Below, one piece after another: positions 17,773 to 26,193 of a stretch of DNA of 64,000 nt. Numbering within the stretch: the stretch's first letter is position 1; each line of letters starts with the position of its first letter. The notes under the pieces are model-generated. The model saw only the letters and a list, made by a program, of their open reading frames with translations. It did no database searches and had not been told where the DNA came from. The position numbers were made by a program, and so were the translations under genes. This DNA is from Pleurocapsa minor HA4230-MV1. GTDB taxonomy: Bacteria; Cyanobacteriota; Cyanobacteriia; Cyanobacteriales; Xenococcaceae. The stretch lies in assembly GCA_019359095.1 (NCBI GenBank), contig JAHHHZ010000011.1:62001-126000 (forward strand), given 5' to 3'.

Positions 17773-17839
17773 CTCGAATTTCTTGTTGTCTCTGTAAATA
17801 AGACCCAAGTTTGCGAGCAAAGGTTTGTAATTTTAGGGA

Positions 17840-17884
17840 ATCGCTTCTGGACTTGGTTATAATGTCTTACCAGATTATCTTTGT
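17840..17884 (+). pseudogene. 45-bp relic of a LysR gene 3' region
   Basis: It matches 42 of 45 bases of 17007-17051 inside the intact LysR gene (ATCGCTTCTGGACTTGG onward). Flanking sequence is unrelated. With the 5' relic at 14935 it indicates that a second LysR copy existed here and was almost fully removed. Confidence 0.65.
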
Positions 17885-18017
17885 GTACATATTTAATTTG
17901 TATTTATCAAATAACGATCGCGTCTAGACGTTATGATATTTTTTAGTTAAGTGCGATCTCTTTTTTAGATCAAAATTAAGACATAACGTTTAATTCAAAT
18001 AAAGCAAGGGTTTGTCT

Positions 18018-20864
18018 ATGTTTGCTCAACTTCCAGAGTCTCGAATGCACTGGATTCGGTGGATACTGACCATTGCATGGCTTCTTGTCATTGCTTCCCT
18101 ATTTTTTGATCCCTGGACATCAGCATTAACCGAACCCAATCATCCCTGGAGTCCATTACGGCTACCCAGTGATTGTATACAGGTGCAAGGGGTATGTTTA
18201 GTTGAGCAACCCTACCCTCTAGGAACGACTATCTTTTGGGGAGCTATTGTCCCAGCGGCAATCTTTATTTTGTTGGTGTTTGGACATGAGCTATGGAGGC
18301 GGATTTGTCCTCTATCTTTTTTATCTCAGATTCCTCGCGCTTTAGGCTGGCAACGACAATTTAAACGGGAAAATAAAAAGACTGGGAAAGTGCGCTACGA
18401 GTTGGCAAAGGTTAACGCCGATTCGTGGCTAGGTCGCAACTATCTTTATGTACAATTTGCTTGGCTGTTTGTAGGATTGTGTGGGCGAATTTTATTTTTT
18501 AACGCCGATCGCCTTATACTAGCTGGTTGGATGCTGTTCACGATCGCAGCAGCGATCGCTGTCGGTTATTTTTACGGTGGGAAGTCCTGGTGTCAATACT
18601 TTTGTCCCATGGCACCTGTGCAAAGTATTTATAGTGAGCCTGGTGGCTTGTTGAGTAGCAAAGCTCATATGAGTACTCAGTCCATCACCCAATCGATGTG
18701 CCGTACGGTACAACCTGATGGTCAAGAGCAGAGTGCTTGTGTAGCCTGCCAAAATCCTTGCATTGACATTGATGCTGAACGCACCTATTGGAATAGCTTA
18801 AATAAGCCTGAAACCACCTTTTTGCGCTATGGGTATGTGGGTTTAGTGATTGGCTATTTTTGTTATTACTATTTATATGCAGGCAACTGGAACTACTACT
18901 TTTCTGGTGCTTGGCTACGACAAACCGATCAGCTAGCTTCTCTGTTTAGCCCTGGACTTTACTTATTTGGGCAGGCGATTAATATTCCCAAACTAGTTGC
19001 TGTTCCGCTTGTACTGGGAGGATGCACTGCGCTCAGCTATGGGGTTGGACGGTGGATCGAAAAACGTGCCAAATCTTACAGTCGGCGACATCATAGCAAG
19101 CTGACAAGCGATACAATTCGACATCGCATTTTTACCCTTTGCACCTTTGGTATTTTTAACTTCTTCTTTATATTTGGGGGTCGTCCCTTAGTGCAGCTTC
19201 TACCCTGGTCGGTGCAGTATATCTATGATCTGGGTTTGGTCTCCCTCAGTACTCTCTGGCTCTACAAAACTTGGAGGCGCAGTCCCGATTTCTATGCTCG
19301 TGAAAATCTTGCTAGTCGATTCCGTAAACAATTAGAGAAATTACAGCTTAATGTTTCACAGTTTTTAGAAGGGCGTGCGCTTAGTGACCTTAATACTCAC
19401 GAAGTCTATGTCTTAGCCAAGGTTCTGCCTGGCTTTACCCGCGAGAAACGACACCAAGCCTATAAAGAGGTGGTACGAGAAGCATTGGAAGAAGGCTATG
19501 TAAACTACTCCAGCAGTTTGGAAATCTTGCAGCAAATGCGTCGAGAATTAAATATTACCGATGATGAACACCGTATCGTGTTGGACGAATTGGGTATTGA
19601 AGATCCAGAATTGCTCAATCCCAACCGTCAACGTAGTTTAGAAAATCAGATTCGCTTGAGTGGTTACCGCAAATCCTTAGAACGGCTAATATTGCTACAA
19701 AGCAAACAACCAGATTTCCAGACATTGGAGCAATTATCAGCTCAAGATTCAGCTGAGATTCGTTCTCTGCGCCGTGAATATTCGATCACACCACAAGAAG
19801 AAGAATGGATCTTAAGTGGGTTTGCGGCTAATAACGGTAGTGTCAAAAAGGCAGAGTTTCTCCTGGCTCAATTGCCCGAATTGATTGATGGTTATCGCGC
19901 CTTAAATCAACCCATACTTCAAGAGCATCAAGCGGTGTTAACGCTGCTTCGAGAAAATCTTAAGCACAAAAAAGAACTGATCGTGCGCTCAATCCTAGAA
20001 ACACTGACAATCCTACAAAATGATCCAGCTACTCCAACTTTGGCACAGTCCTTACAACAGGCTTCACCTGCGGTTTTAATCGAAATTCTAGAACAGGAAG
20101 ACTGGAGCGATCGCCTACCACGAGAGATACTGCAATTTTTGACTCAACCTGGAGAAACTCCCGTAACTTGTTCTCTAGAAGCATCTTCGGCAGAGATTTT
20201 AGGTCATTTAGAAGCTCTGGTACAGGAACAAAATCCCCTAATTCAGGCTGCTGCGCTCTATATGATTGCTCAATTGGATACAGAACGCGCTCAGGCGATC
20301 GCGAAGCGTAGGCGGAGCCTAATCGCCCGCGATCGACATCATGAGTTCAGTCCTCAGCTTATGCAGGAAACAGCCGAACGGCTACTGTCTTTGCCAACAC
20401 CCAAGCCATCCCTGACCGAATTTTCTACCTTAGAGAAGCTGGTTTATTTATTCAACAGCGATTTCTTTCACCGAATGCAGAGTGAAACGTTAATCTCCCT
20501 AGCTCATCTGGCAGAAGTGAGAATTTACTCTAGCGGGGAGGTGATCACAGAAGCAGGAGACACCTGCCGAGAATTATTACTTTTACTCGAAGGCAATGCT
20601 AATATTCACTATCAAAATCAAACTGGGGCCCAGATTCGTGTTGAACAGCTTCAGCCTGGGCAAACGCTGGATGAACTAGAAGTTTTGGCACATAGTACCT
20701 CGGAAAATACAATCATTGCAGACAGCGAAAAGACACGTATTTTAGCAATTCCCGTTGATGCCTTTGACGATTTACTAGACAATGATCCTGATTTTGCACG
20801 GCGAGTTTTGGAATTAGAGAGTCGTCAGCTACAGCGATTTGTGCGATCGGTGCAGTCTCCTTAA
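18018..20864 (+). CDS. Membrane polyferredoxin-type protein with C-terminal cyclic-nucleotide-binding domain
   Basis: About 948 residues. The N-terminal third has six or seven membrane helices (about residues 12-30, 73-95, 140-160, 165-190, 270-290, 320-340, 370-390). Cysteine motifs of the NosR/NapH type, WCQYFCPMAP and SACVACQNPCID, suggest Fe-S clusters. A long helical region (about 400-800) follows, then a CRP-like cNMP-binding fold (EVRIYSSGEVITEAG, LLLLLEGNANI). This layout implies membrane electron transfer tied to a sensory domain, with unknown donor and acceptor. ATG 18018 is preferred to TTG 18012; AAGCAAGGG lies upstream. A palindromic repeat is inserted in frame at residues 760-770. 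No partner genes are adjacent. Confidence 0.7.
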   Translation: MFAQLPESRMHWIRWILTIAWLLVIASLFFDPWTSALTEPNHPWSPLRLPSDCIQVQGVCLVEQPYPLGTTIFWGAIVPAAIFILLVFGHELWRRICPLSFLSQIPRALGWQRQFKRENKKTGKVRYELAKVNADSWLGRNYLYVQFAWLFVGLCGRILFFNADRLILAGWMLFTIAAAIAVGYFYGGKSWCQYFCPMAPVQSIYSEPGGLLSSKAHMSTQSITQSMCRTVQPDGQEQSACVACQNPCIDIDAERTYWNSLNKPETTFLRYGYVGLVIGYFCYYYLYAGNWNYYFSGAWLRQTDQLASLFSPGLYLFGQAINIPKLVAVPLVLGGCTALSYGVGRWIEKRAKSYSRRHHSKLTSDTIRHRIFTLCTFGIFNFFFIFGGRPLVQLLPWSVQYIYDLGLVSLSTLWLYKTWRRSPDFYARENLASRFRKQLEKLQLNVSQFLEGRALSDLNTHEVYVLAKVLPGFTREKRHQAYKEVVREALEEGYVNYSSSLEILQQMRRELNITDDEHRIVLDELGIEDPELLNPNRQRSLENQIRLSGYRKSLERLILLQSKQPDFQTLEQLSAQDSAEIRSLRREYSITPQEEEWILSGFAANNGSVKKAEFLLAQLPELIDGYRALNQPILQEHQAVLTLLRENLKHKKELIVRSILETLTILQNDPATPTLAQSLQQASPAVLIEILEQEDWSDRLPREILQFLTQPGETPVTCSLEASSAEILGHLEALVQEQNPLIQAAALYMIAQLDTERAQAIAKRRRSLIARDRHHEFSPQLMQETAERLLSLPTPKPSLTEFSTLEKLVYLFNSDFFHRMQSETLISLAHLAEVRIYSSGEVITEAGDTCRELLLLLEGNANIHYQNQTGAQIRVEQLQPGQTLDELEVLAHSTSENTIIADSEKTRILAIPVDAFDDLLDNDPDFARRVLELESRQLQRFVRSVQSP
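20295..20326 (+). repeat. Palindromic HIP1-bounded repeat inside a coding gene
   Basis: The sequence starts GCGATCGCGAAGCGTAGG and ends GCCTAATCGC, matching 30 of 32 bases of the minus strand of 8857-8888. Here it encodes AIAKRRRSLIA within the polyferredoxin-cNMP protein, without breaking the frame. Confidence 0.8.
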
Positions 20865-21139
20865 AATAAGTTACGGTTTTTTGTCAAGTGCGATCGCTCT
20901 CTTGTATTAAAATAATCCACGTTTTTTCATGGATCGAGTGGACTTTTAACACCTCTCGTACCACGATTTAGTACATGGGTGTAAATCATCGTTGTTTAAA
21001 TTGTCCGAACCATTGAAATAAGCTTCTGAATCATTTTCTAATTTGGATGTTATTCCAGAAAAATTTTAGATGGCTCCGACATTTATACTGAAAATTTGCA
21101 GTTAATAAGCCTATACAAGGTAGTTATACATAAATTGTA

Positions 21140-21508
21140 ATGAACAAGAAATATATAGTTTTCCTTGATAATCAACGCATCGGAACCACTCAATTCGAGA
21201 AGGCTGATGCACCTATGGGTGTTGTTATGGGGCTAATAGAATTTGAAGGAGTGGCTTCTCCTTATCATCTCATTCACAATTATTGCGAGAATAATAATGT
21301 GACCATTAATGAGCATGACCCAGAATGCGAGGCCATATTCACACAATCTATTAAAGGACTCAAAGTGTTTAATGAAGCTGGGGTAGAGATAAAAGGTGAG
21401 GGCGTAATAGTATCTGGATTCAAAGACGAGGGCTACTATATAGATATCTTCGGCATTCCTTATCCGTTTTATGGCGAGGAGTTTTCTCATCATAGTGAGA
21501 CATACTGA
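21140..21508 (+). CDS. Hypothetical protein, 122 residues
   Basis: I do not recognise a family. The protein starts MNKKYIVFLDNQRIGTTQFE and ends IFGIPYPFYGEEFSHHSETY. It is acidic, without a signal peptide or membrane segment, and has two Cys. The composition looks like a small globular alpha/beta protein. The start follows an AT-rich leader without a strong ribosome binding site. Two bases after its stop begins the relic of a DUF433/DUF5615 pair, so it lies in a toxin-antitoxin-like accessory stretch. Confidence 0.5.
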   Translation: MNKKYIVFLDNQRIGTTQFEKADAPMGVVMGLIEFEGVASPYHLIHNYCENNNVTINEHDPECEAIFTQSIKGLKVFNEAGVEIKGEGVIVSGFKDEGYYIDIFGIPYPFYGEEFSHHSETY

Positions 21509-21510
21509 AA

Positions 21511-21582
21511 ATGGATGACTTAAAAGCATCGCTTACTTATTATGCTTCACGTAAACTCAATCATCCTGTGTTAGTCGCATGA
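21511..21582 (+). pseudogene. DUF433 C-terminal relic
   Basis: A 23-codon frame MDDLKASLTYYASRKLNHPV ends in a TGA that overlaps the next ATG (ATGA at 21579). The sequence resembles the last helix of DUF433 proteins (compare AQINTALAYIETNR in the copy at 8949), and the overlap is the normal joint of DUF433/DUF5615 pairs. The wing and N-terminus are missing. Confidence 0.45.
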
Positions 21583-21740
21583 CAACGATTTGGATTGATG
21601 CGCATTTGTCGCCTGCGATCGCAACTTGGATTACAGACAAATTTGGATTTACCGCAGTAGCCTTACGTGATCTTAAATTGAGGGATGCAGAAGATCCCGA
21701 AATCTTTGAAGCTGCAAAAGAGCGATCGCATCTCATCTAA
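21579..21740 (+). pseudogene. DUF5615 PIN-like toxin, truncated
   Basis: MTTIWIDAHLSPAIATWITD is a typical start of a DUF5615 protein, with the conserved Asp of IDAHLSP. LRDAEDPEIFEAAKE follows and then the family sequence ends at a HIP1 octamer, with RSHLI and a stop after 53 residues. Full-length members have about 110. The second acidic cluster is lost, so the product is probably inactive. Confidence 0.65.
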
Positions 21741-21759
21741 CCTAAAATCGTTATAGTTT

Positions 21760-22311
21760 TTAATTATTAATTGGAGTGGCTTTGGTTACCGAACCATTAT
21801 TGACACCCATCGTAAAGTTCAAAGGTGTATCAGGATAGCTTTGAGAAACCTGTCGATAAACACTGTAGTTGGTCGGCAGGTTTAATCTTTCGCCATCGCG
21901 ATCGAACTTGACTCGGTATTCTATATTTTGCCCTAATTCGAGCTTACCAATCTTTTCACCAGGGCTTTTTTTGCCAGCTTCGATCTCATCGACAGATGGT
22001 TTAGGGGGTAATTTAGGCCACCAAACATCTTTTTCATTTTCTTTCCTCACTGCTCCCTCTGGCTCTACTCCGTTGACGGTAGTTAAAGAAGTTGACTCGA
22101 ACTCCTGATAATGACCTCTTTTATCGTCTGTGGGAGCGTTAGAGTAGTTTACTTTCCAAGTGTAGGTGGCTTTAGCAGTTGCCTCATATTCCCCTGCACC
22201 AGATTCACTTGTTCCACAGCTATTCATGGCGATCGCCAAGCTTAAACCTGCTGTGGCTAGGCAAATACGATTAAATTTTCTTCGAGTAATAAATGGAGAA
22301 ATTTTGCTCAT
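21760..22311 (-). CDS. Putative lipoprotein of unknown function
   Basis: About 183 residues from ATG 22311. The N-terminus FITRRKFNRICLATAGLSLAIAMNSCG combines a twin-arginine-like motif with a lipobox-like AMNSC, so it is probably exported and lipid-anchored. The mature part (SGAGEYEATAKATYTWKVNY, then many prolines and charged residues) is not recognised. It has a beta-rich look with YRVKFDRDGERLNL. Alone on the minus strand. Confidence 0.55.
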   Translation of the reverse strand: MSKISPFITRRKFNRICLATAGLSLAIAMNSCGTSESGAGEYEATAKATYTWKVNYSNAPTDDKRGHYQEFESTSLTTVNGVEPEGAVRKENEKDVWWPKLPPKPSVDEIEAGKKSPGEKIGKLELGQNIEYRVKFDRDGERLNLPTNYSVYRQVSQSYPDTPLNFTMGVNNGSVTKATPINN

Positions 22312-22392
22312 AAGTATTATTTTAGATATTGTCTGGTAGAATTTTTTGCTGATTAGCAATTTAAACTAATTTTGGAAAAATTTTAAAATATT

Positions 22393-22626
22393 TTAGAATA
22401 TGTGATTATTTTTATGGTAATACTGTATTGTATCTGATTGATTACGATGAAGATGGTCAATTGGGCGATCGTCGGTAAGTAATTGATAAATTAAAGTCAG
22501 AAGGCTGCGATCGCTTCCTTCTCGATTTGTAGGTAAAGTTTTGGCTGAATGATAGCTTGCCACAAAATACCCCCCTTCTGTATGTTCGCTGAGAGATAGT
22601 TGTTGAATCAAGTCATATTTATTCAT
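22393..22626 (-). pseudogene. Cupin DUF985 protein, N-terminal fragment
   Basis: 77 codons: LIQQLSLSEHTEGGYFVASYHS, then SLLTLIYQLLTDDRPIDHLHRNQSDTIQYYHKNNHIF. This matches the first half of DUF985 cupins (HPEGGYY, FHRIKSDE), which normally reach about 160 residues. The frame ends after the first metal-binding-like His segment, so half the barrel is absent. It is probably a decayed gene. Confidence 0.6.
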
Positions 22627-22865
22627 TTTATTGATGATGAGTTTAAATTCTGGAGCAATTTTTGAGTAATATAAATAGAAGAGGTCTTTTCATTGTTGTT
22701 TCTAGGGATTTGCATTTAGCAATATTTGAGGGACTCGATGTTCTATTTTAAGCTATGACGGGATCTTGACAGATTTTACAGATTTAATATATATTATTGG
22801 GTTAATAATTGTTATTAAAATTACTATTAAAACTATAATGCTAGGCTTAACTATTAGATTTAGCT

Positions 22866-24059
22866 ATGATTTTTATCATAGACTTTAAAAGAAGTTGTAT
22901 GTCTTTCAATATAAATGAGCTTAGTCATCAAGAATCTCGTATTTTAGTTTGGTCACAGCGTAATATAGAAAATTTTATTTTCAACTCTTGTTTATTTGAA
23001 TTTGAAGATATTATTAATGAAGTTGACTTAGCTAATATTATTTCACCTCCACAATATAGTTGCGGTGGTAAAATCGTCAAAAAGTTAGTCAAAAACAATA
23101 CGCAATATTTTAAATCTCTAGCTAATCTGAATCCATATTTTCAGTCTATTTATTTAGAACAAGAGTATGATATTTTCTTTACAATTTTAGACTTTCCTCA
23201 GAATTTATCTTCAATCAATTTATTAAAAAATTGGCGTGAAAAGTGCCATTTTTCCGTGTGTTATCTCATGGAAATTTGGCACAAAGATCTCCCAAAGTTA
23301 AAAAACTTTCTTCAATTCTTTCAAAACTTTGATTTAATTTGTCTCGGTCACTCTGAAATAGTAGATGATGTTCAGAAAATTATCAATCGTCCTTGCATCT
23401 ATCTCCCTCCTGGAGTTAACGCAGTCAAGTTTTGCCCAGATTGTCAAACAAGCGATTGGCGAAGCCAGCGCGGAGCGCATCGCTCAATCGATTTACTTAA
23501 TTTAGGCAGACGTTCGGATGTAGTTCATCAAGCTTTATTAGAATTAGCCGAGCAGACAGATTTTTTCTACTACTATGACTATATTAGCGGTGCTGGACAG
23601 CGTAGCGATCGCCATCAAGAACATCGAACTTTAATTTCTAATCTGCTTAAGAGTAGCCGTTATTTTATTACCAATTATGCCAAGGTCAATAAGCTGCAAG
23701 AAACTCATGGACAGCAAGAAATTGGCTACCGTTTTTTTGAAGGAGCAGCAGCAGGGAGTGTTTTGCTTGGCTGTCCTCCCGATAATCTAGCTTTTAAACA
23801 TTATTTCGATTGGGATAATGCCATAATTCCCATTGACTTTGATGAACGCAATATTGCTAAAATCATTGCTGAACTCGATTCGCAGCCAGAACTTTTAAAG
23901 CAGATCCAGACTGATAACGTGGTAAATTCTTTGCTTAGACATGATTGGGTATACCGATGGGAACAAGTGTTGAGGAAATTGGGTATGTCACTCACTCCAG
24001 GTATAAAAAAACGTCAAGATAAATTGAAAGAACTTGCTCAAACCTATATAAAAAGATAG
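22866..24059 (+). CDS. Glycosyltransferase (GT4-like) with in-frame repeat
   Basis: A protein of 386-397 residues; ATG 22899 (MSFNINELSH) is an alternative start. The C-terminal Rossmann half shows IDLLNLGRRSDVVHQALLELA, TNYAKVNKLQETHGQQEIGYRFFEGAAAGSVLLGCPPDN and a closing EQVLRKLG, the EGAAAGSVLLG segment corresponding to the nucleotide-sugar site of GT-B enzymes. Substrate is unknown; a role in surface polysaccharide or glycolipid is plausible. A 32-bp palindromic repeat adds about 11 residues (WRSQRGAHR) just before IDLLNLG. Cytoplasmic, single gene. Confidence 0.65.
   Translation: MIFIIDFKRSCMSFNINELSHQESRILVWSQRNIENFIFNSCLFEFEDIINEVDLANIISPPQYSCGGKIVKKLVKNNTQYFKSLANLNPYFQSIYLEQEYDIFFTILDFPQNLSSINLLKNWREKCHFSVCYLMEIWHKDLPKLKNFLQFFQNFDLICLGHSEIVDDVQKIINRPCIYLPPGVNAVKFCPDCQTSDWRSQRGAHRSIDLLNLGRRSDVVHQALLELAEQTDFFYYYDYISGAGQRSDRHQEHRTLISNLLKSSRYFITNYAKVNKLQETHGQQEIGYRFFEGAAAGSVLLGCPPDNLAFKHYFDWDNAIIPIDFDERNIAKIIAELDSQPELLKQIQTDNVVNSLLRHDWVYRWEQVLRKLGMSLTPGIKKRQDKLKELAQTYIKR
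23452..23483 (+). repeat. Palindromic repeat inside the glycosyltransferase gene
   Basis: GCGATTGGCGAAGCCAG at the left, then a segment ending GAGCGCATCGC. It has the same 32-bp length and the same GCGAAGC / GCGGAGC / ATCGC modules as 20295-20326. Translation stays open through it. Confidence 0.65.
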
Positions 24060-24264
24060 TTGCGGTACTTTTGATGGTCTATTATCTAGTTAATTTCTTG
24101 GAGATCGAGTTTCCAACTTAGGCAATCGGTTGTGTTTTAATTCGAGGCAAATTTATAATTTTCAAATGAATTGCAATTTTTTTGCATATGATTTAGGATT
24201 GAATCCTAGAACAAAAACTGAAAAATTAATTAGCCTCTTCAAGAAATAACCTAGGAGATGATCC

Positions 24265-24567
24265 ATGAATAATCCTTATTTATTGGAACAAAGACCATTT
24301 CAAAACAATCGACAGACAGAAATTGAGCTTAAACTCAGAGTGCCTCAAAGCTATCATCAAGAACCGATTATTTCTCAGCTAATCTCGGAATATCAGCTCA
24401 AAGTTATTTTTTTGTCAGCCATTTTAGGCAAAGATGGTCAGGGAGACGGCTGGTTTGGACTTAAAATCTTAGGCACTATTCAACAAATTAATAATGCTTT
24501 GATTTATCTTTCAGAATTAGACATCGAAATTTGGCACGAACCAGATTTAGAACTAGATGGTTGGTAA
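24265..24567 (+). CDS. NIL-domain protein
   Basis: 100 residues: IELKLRVPQSYHQEPIISQLISEYQLKVIFLSAILGKDGQGDGWFGLKILGTIQQINNALIYLSELDIEIW matches the NIL domain, an ACT-like ligand-binding fold otherwise found at the end of methionine ABC ATPases and in some ferredoxins. Stand-alone NIL proteins are common in cyanobacteria; the ligand is unknown. TAGGAGATGATCC precedes the ATG. Confidence 0.8.
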   Translation: MNNPYLLEQRPFQNNRQTEIELKLRVPQSYHQEPIISQLISEYQLKVIFLSAILGKDGQGDGWFGLKILGTIQQINNALIYLSELDIEIWHEPDLELDGW

Positions 24568-24615
24568 GTATAATCGTACAAAATTAGATTAGGACATTAA
24601 TAGTAATCGGCTCGT

Positions 24616-24650
24616 AAGTAGGAAATAGGAAATAGGAAATAGGAAGTAGT
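24616..24650. repeat. Heptamer repeat AGGAAAT
   Basis: Three to four copies of AGGAAAT(A) lie in the intergenic gap between the NIL gene and the minus-strand gene at 24771. A short tandem heptamer repeat of the cyanobacterial type. Confidence 0.6.
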
Positions 24651-24770
24651 ATTTCAAAGATGTCCTAACGTTTTTACGTAGAGCTATATTAGCGTAAGCC
24701 TGATGTGAATTAGCTGCGTTCATAAAGAGATACTATTTTCTGAGCAAAATTTAGTACCAGCCTAAATATT

Positions 24771-25238
24771 TTAAGCGTCTAGCACCAGCTTGATTTCTTG
24801 GGGATTGAGTTTTAAACTTAGGCGATCGCCATAATTGAGCTGAGGTATAGGAGGCGCAATTATTTCTATAATTGAAGCGTCTTGAAAATGGCCGATTTTG
24901 GTTTCGGGGTGAGGATAGTAAACTAATCCTTCGTAGTTAATATCTTGATGGGTAACTACACAGGGCGAAAAAGAAAAAGTTTCGGCTGGATATTTGGGAT
25001 GCCATTTCACTAGGGGGAAAGTATATTGGGGCTGGAATACTTTAAAGGTATAGGGTGCAATAGAGACATTGACTGTACCGAGATAGTAGCCACTAAGATC
25101 CAATCCCAGTTCCCGAAACAAAGGTAACTGCATCTCTAAAGTTCCCCTGTCATAAGGACTATTTAAGGCTTGTCCTGAAGCCACCTGATGTCCTGGCGTA
25201 ACTATTCCCGTTAAAGTGATTAAATTCGATTTTGTCAT
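24771..25238 (-). CDS. Hypothetical protein resembling CTP-dependent riboflavin kinase fold
   Basis: 155 residues from ATG 25238 (a TTG at 25247 is less likely). I do not know a named family, but the layout recalls archaeal DUF120 riboflavin kinases: LTGIVTPGHQVASG at the start, LGLDLSGYYLGTVNVSI where the family has a GF-PYPGTLN segment, EGLVYYPHPETKIGHF in the middle, and ASIIEIIAPP followed by YGDRLSLKL near the end, like VIEI(I/V)AP and DGD-V. Key Thr and Asn are present in GTVN. This is fold-level similarity seen by eye, not a demonstrated activity. It diverges from the DUF1995 gene, 108 bp apart. Confidence 0.5.
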   Translation of the reverse strand: MTKSNLITLTGIVTPGHQVASGQALNSPYDRGTLEMQLPLFRELGLDLSGYYLGTVNVSIAPYTFKVFQPQYTFPLVKWHPKYPAETFSFSPCVVTHQDINYEGLVYYPHPETKIGHFQDASIIEIIAPPIPQLNYGDRLSLKLNPQEIKLVLDA

Positions 25239-25346
25239 AAATTCCAAGCCGACTGTAGCTAATAGTTTACGTTAGAAGTAAAAATACTTAGCAATTAAAG
25301 AGAACATCGATCGCTAAAATAAAATTAACTTCTGACATAATTATTG

Positions 25347-26090
25347 ATGAATACTTTTCCCGAAACTTTAGACGCAGCAGTAGAACAGGCAAAAGCAGCT
25401 GCCCAAAGAGCGATCGCCGATGGTTACAAACTGGTTCAGGTAGAGTTAGTCGTGCCTGAAATTGCCTTACAATCTGAGGCATTAGCCTTGGAGTTTGCCC
25501 AACTGTTTGCCACGACTGGTTCACGGGTAAAGGTGATGTTTCCCGATACAGGTGCATCTGCTCTAGCCAAACGTAATTGGGGTGAACAGCCTTTTGCTGT
25601 GACAGATCTGGGGAGTCGCTTTACCTCGATTGAAACCCAGATTGCTGAAGAAGATGAAATCTTTATTGTGGCTTGTCCTTCGGCGGTAGAAGTGGAACGA
25701 GTCGAGAAACTAAGTCAATTGGCAGGCGATCGCCCTGTACTTTTTCTGATTCCCCAACTAGAAGATGTTGCAGTGGTGGGGATTGGTTTAGCAGCAAGAC
25801 AGTTACGCGATCGCTTTATTAAGAATATCTATTCCTGCTACTATCTGCGCCCTCTTGAAGAAGGGGCAATTCTCCGCTGTCATCCTTCACCTTGGCAAAT
25901 TTGGCTGGAGCAAGAATCTGGCTATGAACTGGCGACAGAATTAACTACTAAGCCCATGGGGGAAGATTTAGAGCGATTAATGATCGGCTTAACTAATCCT
26001 CAAGCAGCAGACGGTGATGGTAAGCCGTCTCAGAAAAAGACGAGTTTATTAAGTAATTTACAAAAGTTTCTGAATGCTCTTAGTCAATAA
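25347..26090 (+). CDS. DUF1995 family protein
   Basis: 247 residues. The pattern PETLDAAVEQAKAAAQRAIADG, ELVVPEIALQSEALALEFAQL, VMFPDTGASALAKRNWG and SCYYLRPLEEGAILRCHPSPWQIW matches DUF1995, a family confined to cyanobacteria and plastids, where plant members have been linked to photosystem II accumulation. Probably soluble. ATG 25347 is preferred to the TTG one codon earlier. TAGCTCTTAGC repeats follow at 26110-26145. Confidence 0.8.
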   Translation: MNTFPETLDAAVEQAKAAAQRAIADGYKLVQVELVVPEIALQSEALALEFAQLFATTGSRVKVMFPDTGASALAKRNWGEQPFAVTDLGSRFTSIETQIAEEDEIFIVACPSAVEVERVEKLSQLAGDRPVLFLIPQLEDVAVVGIGLAARQLRDRFIKNIYSCYYLRPLEEGAILRCHPSPWQIWLEQESGYELATELTTKPMGEDLERLMIGLTNPQAADGDGKPSQKKTSLLSNLQKFLNALSQ

Positions 26091-26193
26091 TGTAAAGGGC
26101 TATGCCCTGGCTATTAGCTCTTAGCTGTGAGCTTCTTAGCTTTTTTGGTAATTTGAACATGTAATTTACAGTAGCTATTCAGAATTAATCAAT

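Noticed and set aside
21233-21529. 98-residue minus-strand frame opposite the 122-residue gene
   Set aside because: It lacks a ribosome binding site and mirrors the plus-strand gene; the plus-strand frame has the better start and composition.
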